Origin: Trichodelitschia bisporula
Lineage: Eukaryota; Ascomycota; Dothideomycetes; Phaeotrichales; Phaeotrichaceae
Length of the DNA stretch: 64,000 nt
Assembly: GCA_010356995.1 (NCBI GenBank)
Contig: ML996690.1
Coordinates: 962,217 to 1,026,216, forward strand
Reading direction: 5' to 3'
Under the pieces are notes generated by a model. It saw only the letters and a list, made by a program, of their open reading frames with translations. It ran no database searches and was not told the DNA's origin. Below, in pieces: positions 44,258-55,378 of this stretch; within the stretch, counting starts at the first letter, position 1, and every line of letters begins with the position of its first letter. A program made the translations under genes and the position numbers.

Positions 44258-47008
44258 ATGATCGGTCGGTTTGTCCTCAAGATCCTTCGCGGGATAGGGC
44301 ACGCAAAGGAAATGGATCCCCATGAGAAGAAATCCAATTTCAAGTTCCCCGCGTGGATGAAGGTCGCTAAACTCCACAAGTTCAACTTCATCCTGCTGCA
44401 CTGTATGACGTCTTCCCCCCCCTTTCCCATGCCGTATACGCATATTAACATACATCGTAGACATATACTTGATCTCCATGACCCTCATTGGCTCCATCCT
44501 TCTTTTTCCAACAGGTGGAATGCACTATATTGATGCGTTGTTCTTTGCCGCTGGAGGTGCGACCCAAAGTGGTCTCAACACGTGAGTCCAAGCTTGCAAT
44601 CACAATATTTTTGACTAACATCCAACAGCATTGACGTTAATAAGCTCAAACTCTACCAACAAATTATTCTGGTCATCATCCCTTCACTATGTAATCCAAT
44701 CGCCATCAATACGTTTGTCGTGTTTGTCCGCCTTTACTGGTTCGAAAAGCGCTTCCAAAACATCGTTAGAGACGCCCGCGAACTGCGCAGCCGGACCAGA
44801 TCACGAACCAAAACCGAGGAAAAGCGTGTCCCCGATCTTGACCAAGAGGAGCGCGGTGTCAATGGCCGGCAAATCACTGTGATACGAAATGGCAATGCCT
44901 CGAGTGAGCCGTCTAAAGCAGAGGGCAAACAGCCTGAAGCGTCCGAGCCGACGCCATCAACAGACAAAATCCAGGATTTTGCCGCCGATCAGAGTCCTAC
45001 ACGTAAGTCGGAGAGCAGTGAGCGTCCACCAGCCTCTCCGTTCCATCGTGATATCGTCTTTGCCGACGAGCTGCCCTCTCCCAGCCGGGATACGCACCAT
45101 GAAACACGGTTCCCCCACAACCGGTCTCGCGAGCAGCACATTGCCTTCCTCGAGAACCAGCGAAATCCTAAAGACAAGGCGGCGCTACGTATTCCTGGTC
45201 CACGGGATGTCGAGCGCGGTGACGTGCCTCAGCGCGTTGAAGAAGGAGAGGACGCGAATAACATGGACCGGTGGATGTCCAGAGACCAGCACCCTCAGAC
45301 GCCCGCCCTGCCCGGCGAGCTCAACTGGGATGACCACCCGGTCAAGGAAGAATACGCGGCGGAGAACTCGGAATCATTGGCGTACCGCCTTCGCACAAAA
45401 CTTCCGAAGTGGCCCACCGGTTCTACGAGTGGGCTGCGGAAGCGGGCAATGTCGCGGATGAAGACGTTCCCTAGCTTCCTAAGCCAGGACCGCGGTCAAG
45501 ACGACCCATTACCGTACCTCAGCTACACGGCCACAATTGGCAGAAACTCCACCTTTGTCGACCTGACCGAAGAGCAGAGGGAAGAACTCGGCGGCATCGA
45601 GTACCGGTCACTCAAGACGCTGGCCTGGGTCCTGATAGCATATCAGGCCTTCTTTTTCGCCCTTGGAATCATCACCCTCCTTCCTTGGATCCTGCACACC
45701 GGGTATGCGATGATAGTTCGTGCAGACGGGGTTTCAGCCGTGTGGTGGGGCTTTTTTACTCCTATCTCGATGTTTACCGACCTTGGTTTTACTCTGACGC
45801 CAGAGAGTATGATACCGTTCCAGAAGGCTGTGCTACCGCTGCTAGTGGGCACCTTTTTGATCATAATCGGCAACACGGGCTTTCCCTGCATGCTGCGCTT
45901 CGTCATCTGGGGTGCGTCGCTAGTATTTCCACGTGGTAGCGGCATTTGGGAGGAATTACGCTTCCTGCTCGACCATCCCCGCCGCTGCTTCACGCTTCTC
46001 TTTCCTCGCAAGGCGACTTGGTGGTTGTTTGGTGTCCTAGTACTCCTCAACGGCCTCGACCTGATCTTTTTCGTTCTGCTCGACCTCAAAGATCCGGTCG
46101 TAACGTCTCTCCCCCCAGGCTTCCAATTTCTAGATGGCCTCTTCCAGGCCGCGAGCACCCGCACCGCCGGCTTTGCCGTCATCAACCTGGCAGACCTGCA
46201 CCCGGCCATCCAAGTGTCCTACCTAATCATGATGTACATCTCCGTCTTCCCGATAGCAATCAGCATCCGGCAGACCAACGTCTACGAAGAAAATTCCCTC
46301 GGCATCTACCACGATTCCTCAAGCCCAGACGACGCGTCCGACGAAACAAGCTATCTCTCCGCCCATCTCCGGCGCCAACTCTCCTTCGACCTGTGGTACG
46401 TCTTCCTCGGCCTCTTCCTCATCTGCATCGTCGAAGGCGCGCGCATCCAGAACCGCGCCGGCGACGACTACGCCTTCACCACCTTCTCCCTGCTCTTCGA
46501 AATCGTCTCCGCCTACGGCACCGTCGGCCTCTCCCTCGGCTACCCAAACACAAACACCTCCTTCAGCGCCCAACTCAAGCCCCTCTCCAAACTCATCATC
46601 ATAGCCATGATGCTCCGCGGCCGCCACCGTGGCCTCCCCTACGCGCTCGACCGCGCTATTCTCCTTCCTTCCGAATCCCTCCAAAGGAAGGAGGGCGAGT
46701 ACGCGGCTGCTGTTCAGCGCCAGCGCCGCGCTAGCCATGCCTCTGCCTCGGCTGTTTCTGTCGCTTCGGGCGCGCGGCATGATTCGGATCCCTTTGCGCG
46801 CCATCCTACGACTGCGGTCGATGATCTCTCCAGCGTGGGCATGACGCCTTTGGCGCTCAACCGCACGGGTACAGGGCGGAGTCTGAACGCGGATAGTATG
46901 GCCGAGGGACGCAGGGGACGCAGTCGGCGCAGACTGAGTGGGCTCGTGGCCTCGGCGTTGAGTGCCGGGCCAGGGCTTTGGGGTGACGACAGGGAGAAGC
47001 GGGCGTGA
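44258..47008 (+). CDS. trk1: Trk-type high-affinity potassium transporter
   Basis: Three exons, 44258-44402, 44461-44581 and 44629-47008, giving 881 aa. The fold is four membrane-pore-membrane units. Pore 1 is ATQSGLNT after IDALFFAAGG, pore 2 SMFTDLGFTLTPES, pore 3 ASTRTAGFAVINLAD and pore 4 SAYGTVGLSLGYP; the later units carry the filter glycine. As in yeast and Neurospora Trk1, a long hydrophilic loop (about residues 140-420, rich in charged and Pro/Ser residues) separates units 1 and 2. It takes up K+ across the plasma membrane, driven by membrane potential or co-ions. The C-terminal tail is basic and Ser-rich. The 5' exon boundaries interrupt the first pore unit, typical of fungal Trk genes. 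Confidence 0.93.
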
Positions 47009-47336
47009 TGCTACTGTGTGTGATGACAAAAGTGGTTTCCGAGCGTGCTTTGAGAGCCTCATTTGCATTTTATATCTGGGACGTGCAGGCGGTTTATGTC
47101 GTTTGATTAGAACTTAGGCGGTTGCGTTTGTTTTCAAGGGAAGCCCCTAGGCGGATATACAGGCGGCGATGTTTTTCGATATACCCGGCATGATATTCGT
47201 GAGGAACAGGATTCATAACTTCGATTTCTCATATCAAACGAACGTGCAAATACGCTAGCTAAAGCACAAAGCACTGGAAGAATTCAAGCGTGACCAAGCT
47301 CGTGTACTTACCTCAACCGCATCGCCCAACACCAGC
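47009..47336. other. Convergent intergenic spacer
   Basis: 3' flanks of the Trk and Ape1-like genes; nothing else recognised. Confidence 0.5.
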
Positions 47337-49846
47337 CTAATCCACAACCTCCCCATCCACCTTCTCAAACTCGCCATAAAAGGCTTCAAAAACCTTCACC
47401 CCGAGACCCGGATCCTTCGCCCCCGTCGTCGCGCGAATAGAATGCATACTAAGCTGCACAATCCCCGCATCAATAGCCCGACACCCGATCGCAGAGCTAA
47501 GCATCGGGCCCACCGTCCCTCCACTCCGACTATCATTCCTGATCTGAAACACCTGCAGGGGCGGCAACCCGCGCTTCGCCACGCACGCGCTGAGCAGCGC
47601 ACAACTCGGCCCATCACTCGTCATATGCCCATTCGGATCTCTTGCAATCGCAGGTCCAACATTCAATCTCGGCGCATGGCCCGCCAAATACGCACCCAGG
47701 AAATTCGGATTCGCAGCATGCGTCACGTCCGCACTCAACAAAAAGCTGTTCGCGGCCGTGCGGGCGCTGAGATCGGCCTGTGCGGCATCGGGTGCCAGCG
47801 CCTCGACGGCGCGGCTCAGCGTCGCGGGCAGGAAATTGCCTCGCGCGCCTTGCCTTAGCAGAGACCCGATTTCCTCGTTGTCAAACAGCGCGGCGATGCG
47901 GATGATCCCCGAGCCGGAAGAGTGAGAGGCGAGGAGGGCTTGGACGGCGGCCCAGGAGCAAATTTTATCGTCGATGCGCGGCGCGAAGAGGAGATCTTTG
48001 TCGAGCCCACCTAGAGCGGCCGGCTGCGTGTCGAAGAGCTCGAGGTCCCAGTCGAGGATGGTGGAGGCTGTGGGGTTAGATAAGGTGTAGTAGGGGAGGA
48101 GGGGGGGCAAGTACGATCTTTGATGCCGAGCTCGCCTGTAACGGCCTTGACGAGGCGCGGGGGCTGGGTATCAGCGAAGCAGGACGATGTGGTCCGGGGC
48201 GCTTCGGCGAATGCGTCGACCATGGCGTCAGACTCTGGTTCGTCGTCCAGGCCGATGATGGGAACCATTTGCGTTTCCGTATTGAAAGGCCCGTTGGCGG
48301 CAGCGCCGAAGTGCGGGGCCAGAGTTGGGATACGTGCAACTTTAGATATTAGCTAGACCTAAGGGCAGTTTTACGAGCCGCTATCAACTCACTTCCCCGG
48401 TTGAGTGTCACCAGCTTCGTCGTGATCTTGCCTTCACTCTGAACGATTACGCGCCCGCCAATCCCGAGATCACGATCCCACCAGGTGCTATTCAAGCCGC
48501 CAGCGTATGGAGCGACGCCTGAAAACATTAGTTGGCCGAACCTCCGAAATTGGATACCTTACCGAGCTGGAGATAGCCCGCCTTGGTCGGCACCTTGGAA
48601 ACCGGCTTCACTGTTGTCGTTAGCCCCAGCCTACATCCAACTCAACCTACTCACCCTTCACCGTAACGGCATCAACATGCCCCGCAATGATCGCAGCCCC
48701 ATTGCCCGGCTTATAATCCTCGCCCACCAAGAACGCAATCAGACTGCTCCCATTCCGCTCGACGTAGTATTTCCCACCGGTCTTCAGCTTCCACTCCTGC
48801 CGTTCCGACAGCTTCTCGTATCCGGCGTTCTTCAACTGGTCTGCCATCGCGGCAACCGTATGGAACACGGTCGGGTTCTCAGTGAGAAACTGACAGAACG
48901 GCTCTGCGTAGTCCTCGGGCTTCCTTTCGGGCTTCATTTCATCGGTTTGGATTTCCTCGGGTTGTATTTCCTCAGGTTGCTTTTGCTTGGGAGAAAGCTC
49001 TTTTGGGGGAAGCTCTTTAAAAAACTCGAATTTCGTGCTCGAAGGACGAAATTCACAAGTGAACTCGGAGTTCTTGATTAACGGAGAGAACCCGGAAGCG
49101 GGCTCGGGTTTCATGCTCAGCGGGGGAAGCTCGCCAGTGCTCACTGCTCGCTTAGCAGCAGCGATTGAAGTACGAGGTCTGGTGTTGGGGGATGCTCCAG
49201 CTCTCCTGCTCGGTGGAGAGCGTGCGGTAACGATCTCCGGTTTCTTGCCCAACCGAGAGAGCGCGGCAGCAATCTCGGGTGGTATGTTCGATGAGGGAGG
49301 CTCGCCAGTGCCCTCGGGTCGCTTGCCAGCAGCGACCGATTCTCGAGGTCGGGTATTCGGGGCAGGGACAGACTCCGATATCCCGGGTTGTTTGCTGGGC
49401 GTAGAGGGTCCGGCAGTGTTCTCGAGTTGCTTGCTCGGCGGAGAGAGTTCGGTAGTGCTCCCGCGTTTCTTGTTCGAACAATCAAGGCAGTCAAGGCGAT
49501 GGCGGGGTGGTGGGCTCCGGTCGCGAAGCTGGTAGGGGCCCAAGGGTTGATCGGGACCGGCGATTGTGTCTCGTATGTTTATCTCGGGGGGGGGACCAAA
49601 GTCTTGCCTTCCGGGAAAATCCTCGGAGGGGATAAAGTATCTCCATCTCCACCTTTGATCAGTCGGCTTCTCCCACTTCTCCTGCTTCTTCTGCTTCTTC
49701 TTCTCATTCTCCTCCAAGCCGTCATCCGACACGCCGAAGTCACTCTGGGCGCAGTCACTCCGGGCGTCGTCCTCGGCCGTGGGCTCAGAGCGGAGAGTGG
49801 ACATCGAGGGGGTCTTGGGGGGGCCGTCGACGACGCGTATCGTCAT
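47337..49846 (-). CDS. ape1: Vacuolar aminopeptidase I-like (M18) with ~310-residue disordered N-terminal extension
   Basis: Five exons: 49846-48655, 48610-48563, 48518-48393, 48339-48115 and 48067-47337; phases close to 773 aa. The core (from about residue 312, EDYAEPFCQFLTENPTVFHT) is an M18 metallopeptidase. Zinc and catalytic residues are present in GHVDAVT, RIDDKICSW, DNEEIGSLLRQG, SADVTHAANP and SMHSIR. AGYLQLGVAPYAGGLNSTWW is typical of the fungal Ape1/Lap4 group, which forms dodecamers delivered to the vacuole by the Cvt pathway in yeast. The extension is Pro/Ser/charged and degenerate-repetitive (PNTRPRESVAAGKRP; PNTRPRTSIAAAKRA). An internal in-frame ATG at 48937 would give about 470 aa, close to ordinary family size, so the extension may be untranslated. 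A TATATA lies within about 10 bp of ATG 49846, arguing for a later start. Confidence 0.87.
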
Positions 49847-50414
49847 CGTGGAGTTATATATTGCTGATTTGTATATGTCGCTGTCACACGCTATCAGAAA
49901 GGACGACGGGCTGTGATTGATGATGAGGTTGTTTTGTTGGACGTGCAGTGGATGGGATGGAATGCCGTTCCTGAGCAGGGGTATGCTTCGAGCTGTCAAG
50001 CCGAGCTTACCGTGCCACTAAACCCGCCCTGCCACCCTGCAGGCAAGCTAGGTCAATGCACATGTGACGCATGTCAGATGGACAAAAACGTCGAAGTCGA
50101 CATTTACAGCAGAATGTGGAGCACCTCACAGCACAATAGGTGGCAATATACGAGGGCTTAAGGGTCTTAATTTTTCATTGAAGCTGGGCAAGGGATGCTT
50201 CATGTGGGAATGAACCCAGCTATACACTCGTCCCGCACAATAACGCCACAAGAAGTCTTGCAGCATCATCGCTGAGCGGGCATGCGGGTATCTAGCATAT
50301 CAAAGGAATAAAGGTGGCTATTGAAAGCCATCCGCCATCTGGGGGGTAACGAGAACGCCCTTTCAGCGGGGACATGAAGGCCTTCATAATGCCTAATACA
50401 ATGTGAAATCGCAA
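49847..50414. other. Intergenic region
   Basis: 5' flank of the Ape1-like gene and 3' flank of glc8; no gene seen. Confidence 0.5.
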
Positions 50415-51301
50415 TCAGAGCGTAGTGGAAACAGGAGCAGTAGGCATCGCCGGAGGCGCATCGTCATCATCGTCGTCATCCAGGTCCTCGAGATGTCTAA
50501 GAAGTTAGAGCAAAGCTGGCGACTAAATGGTGGAACATACCCAAGCAGATTCTTGACGTTCTTCATCTCGTAATGCTTCTTGCGCATCTCTTCAAACTTG
50601 CGGTGCTTTTCGCGTTCCTCCTCAGTCATGTGGGCCCACTCTTCACCGTGCCTCGCGTCCACGTCCCCCATCTCTGTGTCGACATCGACGATGACGCGCT
50701 TTTCGCTCTCCGGAGTGTGTATATGCTCGGCAGGAAGTGCCAGTTCCGACTCGCCGAGATCCAAGCCAGGGATATCATCTTCCCGCGACGACTTCTTGCC
50801 CCCGGCCTTATCAAGTTCGTCAACGACCAGGTCCTCGACATTGAGAGTACTGATCTCCTCCTCATCCTCGGTAGGGTCATACTGCTTCGCGTAGGGTGTC
50901 TTGGGTTCGGTGATTTTCATGGTGCTGTCCCGCTGTTGTTCCGTGAGATACAGGTTTGCCTCATCCCATTTCAAGCGGGGGCTATTTTCGTCGGCCTGGA
51001 GGCCTTCAGCGCCAGAGTGCCGCCGGGACGAAAGGCCGCGTGGGGTAGAGGAAGAGCGGCGGTGTCCAGCATTCTGGAGAGTGTTTTGCAATGTGACTTC
51101 TTTCTCCGACTTCTCACGGCTGAGGTCAGGACGCTCTTCAATGACCAACGTTGTGTGCGGGACAGCCTGAGTGCTGCTGTTCTTGAGGATGCCTGTGACA
51201 CTCAGTATGGCCTCACAAGTTCAAGCTTCGGAGAACTGATTACCTTTTGGCCGCCTCGGCGGACTGCCTGTGAGCGTTTCTGTCGCCATGTGTTGGGTCA
51301 T
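50415..51301 (-). CDS. glc8: Protein phosphatase 1 inhibitor-2 homologue (Glc8/IPP-2)
   Basis: Three exons: 51301-51244, 51192-50541 and 50496-50415 (263 aa; 259 from the second ATG at 51289). The first splice joins PRRPK to GILKNSS, recreating the KGILKNSS motif that docks inhibitor-2 on PP1. Residues ~94-125 ([15 protein letters not shown] ... [13 protein letters not shown]) are the second diagnostic block, with the T-P site in PKTP phosphorylated by GSK3/Pho85-type kinases in homologues. The helix [20 protein letters not shown] carries the His that enters the PP1 active site in the mammalian structure. The C-terminus is an Asp run. It regulates PP1 (Glc7) activity in glycogen metabolism and mitosis. 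The small first exon is characteristic. Confidence 0.93.
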
Positions 51302-53194
51302 ATCGGATACAAGGTCGAGGAGAGAGTGTTCTGTGAGGGCAGGTAAGTTTGCTTGCGTAGAGCCGATTCGCAAGCACGTGAATCGCAGGGCGGATTTGCG
51401 GGGGGCGCAGCTGTGTAACCAAGGTTGCCGATGATGGGTGAACAAACCAATTGGGAGGTTGGCAAAGCGGAAAGACAAAGGGTCTGGAGGGTGTGGCGGT
51501 CGACGAAGTGGATTAAAGGATCAAAAGCGGAGGTGTCAACAGTGGGGAAGAGAAAGTTTGGCGGGTGAGCTACGGATGACAAGAGTCCCGTCGTCTGGGT
51601 GCACGGGAATCGATGACGTCTCATCCCCGCCTGGCCGTCTCGACTTTGGCTAGAACTGAAGGGCCGCCGTTTACCCGTGCCAAGAAGACTTTGAGGCCTG
51701 TCGGCCCGCGTTCTACTGTAAGCCCTGCAGCGAAGAGCGACGATGTTGTTCGAGAGGGGCGGCAATTCTGTGCTTCAAAATCACCCAACGCCTTGTCATG
51801 AACTAGATGCTCTCTCACGACTCGCGAATATCATCCCTCATGATGCCAATCTAATCCAATAAAGTACTTGGTGTTGCTACTTGATATATACATCCCCGTT
51901 CAAACGCCCGTCTTTCCAAAATCCATAACCGAAACTGCACGAGCAGATTACCTTACCCGAGGACCGATGTCAACTCCTAGGTTATGAATTCGCGACAGGG
52001 CGCTTAATCGAATAACCTGTGAGCTATAAACTCTGCTATGTTTCAAAAGGTAACTAAGCACTTGCGAGCCACTGCTGAGCTGGCTTGTAGGCAATGGGCT
52101 ACTGATGAGCCATGCTTGCTGAACTTTGGGCCACTCCGACGGTATTCCGCATTAAGGTACCTTTGAACAGCATACCGTTTGACCGAAGGGTTCCATTTGA
52201 CCATTTCATTGAAATCTTCGTTCGCTGAGCGCAGCCGGCTCGCCGGACAGCAGGTAGGGATCTGTCTAAGGGGTTCAAGTTGGACGCTGCTACTCCTGCA
52301 AGGGGACAATCAGCACAAGCAGGCAGAGTAAACATATCGGCTTGCCAAAGGTAGGCATTGCTCAGACTTTGCCTTTTCACATCATGCTCGACCAGGAGGC
52401 AAATGCGTCCGGCTGAGTGTCCGATTACCAGAGCTCGTCGTATCGTCATCGCAAGAACAGAAAGAAAGACGGAACGTACAGTGATGCACTGTTGGCTAGC
52501 AGCATAGGGGCAAAGCAAAGCAGAGCAGAGAGAGCATGTCAAAAGACAGCGAATGCAAAGTAGGCAAAGCAGTGTTCGCGTTGCATTGGTATGTCCCGGC
52601 TTGTAGGTCGTCATCGCATCATGGGCGCCGCACGAGGGGCCCTCGTGATGACGGTTTTAAAAGTGGGTTGAAGATTTGATTTCGACGCTCGTACCGTTAA
52701 AGGGTACACCCACCGGCTGAGTGGGAGAAGGCGTGTCAGCTGGCAGGATTGTGAGTTCGTGTCTGGAGAAGAAAGAAAGAAAGGAAGAAGAGAGTGAGGA
52801 GGGAAGACTTTTTGTACCACTTGGCTCGTCCGACCTAAAAAACCGCAAGCCAACCACGAGGCGACGTCCCTTGGCATCCCGCTTGCATGAACCTCTCCGA
52901 CTGGCTTGATGGCAAAAGAAACTCATCAACAACCGCACAGCTACTTCGACATTATTCTCCCCGTACACAAGCACCTACTCTCCGCGTCCAACCCGTATTT
53001 ACTCGTCACTTCCCTTTCCCGATCTTCGCCATCTTCGCCATCTGTTCCACTCCCCGAATTGGTTCTCGTGCCACCCGTAGACCTGCGTCCCCTCCGCCCG
53101 CCTCCTCCTTCTCCTCATCCACCTCGCCTTCCCCTCTTTGTTCCACTCCGCATACAATTGTGCCTCGATTCTGCGCCGTAATAGTTCTGTAGAA
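51302..53194. other. 1.9-kb divergent intergenic region
   Basis: Between glc8 (minus) and the eIF4E gene (plus). Short ORFs on both strands (for example 52099-52614 minus) show no family or coding pattern. No RNA gene recognised. Confidence 0.5.
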
Positions 53195-54395
53195 ATGGAA
53201 AGGGACGCTTGGAGGCGCACCAAGTACGCTGGTTGCCCCGTCGCACAATGACTTAAGCGCTGACTGTCCCCTTCCCAAGCAGCTCGAGCAAGCTTTCCCT
53301 CTCCATCTCGAACAACGAAAACGAATCCCGCGGCGACGCTAACCCCCGCCTATTCTCTGCCTCCAAGCGTTTTGGCGGAAGTGAAAGCTCACAAGGCGGG
53401 CGCTCCAACCCTTTCAACGCTATATCGCCACTTACTACCAGCGCCATATCCTCCCCTACTGCGGGTGCATCGTCGGCTTTTGGATTGGGAACTGGCGCAT
53501 TCGCCTCATTTGGAGCGGCAAACAAGACGCCCAAGACGCCCGGCGCTGCCTTCGACTTCGCCAAAGCGGGAGGGGCGGCACCTGTGCCTGTGACGCCCAC
53601 GGACAGGCGGGATAAAGCGTCGGGTCGTGCCCAATCTAACGCTGTTAAAGCCCCCAATTCCTCGAGCGCGGAAGAAGTGACGCCTTCCGATGCGCTGTCG
53701 GTAGGCGCGAGCACGCCATGGCCGCTCAAACACTCATGGGTTGTGTGGTACCGGCCACCGACCTCCAGGACTGCGGACTATGAACGGTCCACAAAGCCGC
53801 TGTATCGCATGCAGACGGCACAGCAGTTTTGGAAAATTTACGTGCACCTAAAGCGGCCCTCCCAGCTGCCCACCGTGTCCGACTATCACTTTTTCAAAGA
53901 AGGCATCCGACCGGTTTGGGAGGATGAGGAAAACAAAAAGGGCGGGAAATGGGTATTGCGGTTGAAGAAGGGAGTTTGCGACCGTTATTGGGAGGAACTC
54001 CTCATGGCCATGATTGGGGACCAGTTCGCTGAAGCCAGCGAGGAGGTCTGCGGCGCTGTCCTGAGCGTACGCGCAGGCGAAGACGTATTGAGCGTTTGGA
54101 CGAGGACGGACGGGGGCAGGAATATCAAAATACGGTTAGTGGCCTGAAATAGGCCGGCCATGCTTTCACTGAAGATTTTCACTAATGCCCCCGCAGGGAG
54201 ACGCTGAAGCGTGTGCTGGCACTTCCCCCAGACACTATCATTGTGTGGAAGAGCCACGATGACAGCATTGCGCAACGCAGTGCCATTGACCAAGCGCGAC
54301 AGGAGAAGTCAATCCATCACGGCTCGGAAAAGCGCCGCGCGCCGCTTGGGAACGAAGACAGTACCCCAGTCAAGGAGCGGACCAATGCCTCGTAA
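53195..54395 (+). CDS. Class II eIF4E (4EHP-type cap-binding protein)
   Basis: Three exons: 53195-53223, 53283-54134 and 54197-54395 (359 aa). The tiny first exon gives MERDAWRRTNSSKLSLS. Residues ~20-155 are low complexity (GGSESSQGGRSNPFNAISPL). The eIF4E fold follows (~158-345): HSWVVWYRPP, AQQFWKIYVHL, YHFFKEGIRPVWEDEENKKG, GKWVLRLKKGVCDRYWEEL and GAVLSVRAGEDVLSVWTRT. The cap-stacking Trp-Glu of PVWEDE is present (about 222). The other stacking position is Tyr (DYERS, about 176) instead of Trp, as in 4EHP/eIF4E2. Such proteins bind the mRNA cap weakly and usually repress translation or act under stress. The long disordered N-terminus is usual for the filamentous-fungal class. Confidence 0.92.
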
Positions 54396-55378
54396 CGGAT
54401 TTAATAAACGGATCTGGCGCCTGGCTCTGTTGTTCTTATTATCATTATGCATTGCGGACGGTTCTTGCATTGATTTCGTCCGGGCGAGCGCTTCTTCTTG
54501 CTTTGACAGGCCTCTGCTATGCTGATTCCACGTCACGACCGCTCACTCTCTTACTAGCTTTCAGGTTTGGCCGTGACTCTGTACTATAGCATTCCGGGAA
54601 GGATAAAAAATGACTTTGACGTGCAACTGGTGGCTCTGGTGGGATGAATACGGAGGGACATGAGCGGTGCGGGACGGGGGGTTGGGACGGGGGGAGGTTT
54701 TTGGGGTGGGTCAACAAATGGTGGAGTTTAGGGCGGATGCGTGGACAAAGCAATGGAGTGGTTCTGGGGAGAGGCTTGGGCACTGCGTAGAGACACAAAG
54801 CTACTGCAAAGACAAACAAAGCGTGTGTTGAATGACTGCTTGTGCGATATACGGATATTCCGAAGCCATAATTACTTGCCCGAGGGCGTCGAGAGACACC
54901 GGTCGGATAGGACAAGGCACGAGTACGGTACGGGTAAAAGAAGCCGAACGCAGCCCTTTTTTTGGCGGCTGTCCCTCTTTGTGCTTCCGTTATAGGTGAG
55001 ATGGTTTATGGAGTTAGAACTACTCCGTAGAAGCGCGATAAAAGGCTGGTGTTTGTTGCCGGGGCTGCTGCCACTGGCAGAGTTGCAGCAAAGAAGTGCC
55101 ACGCCAGACCACTTTCTCTAGGTAGCTAGCCTCAGCATGTCGGGCGCAGGTCACCAGGGTACATTAACATGTCTGACCAGGATTGAGCGTCACTCTTCCT
55201 CGCTGCTGCCCTTTGGCACTTCAGACGACTTACCTGTGACCCTTTGACGTCCTTTCTCTCAGCTCGCTCTGCGAGAGGCTTTTGCTTCACTCGTAATGGA
55301 CGTCTCCGAAGCCATTCCTAACAAATACCTGCCTCTGTCCATCTCTTCGAGCACGACCTCACAGTCTTTCAGTCCCAC
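54396..55378. other. Intergenic region
   Basis: No gene recognised; 3' flank of the eIF4E gene and promoter of the Ulp2-like gene. Confidence 0.5.

Noticed and set aside
52099-52614. 171-codon minus ORF
   Set aside because: Cys/Leu-rich start but no continuation, splice structure or family; not distinguishable from chance.
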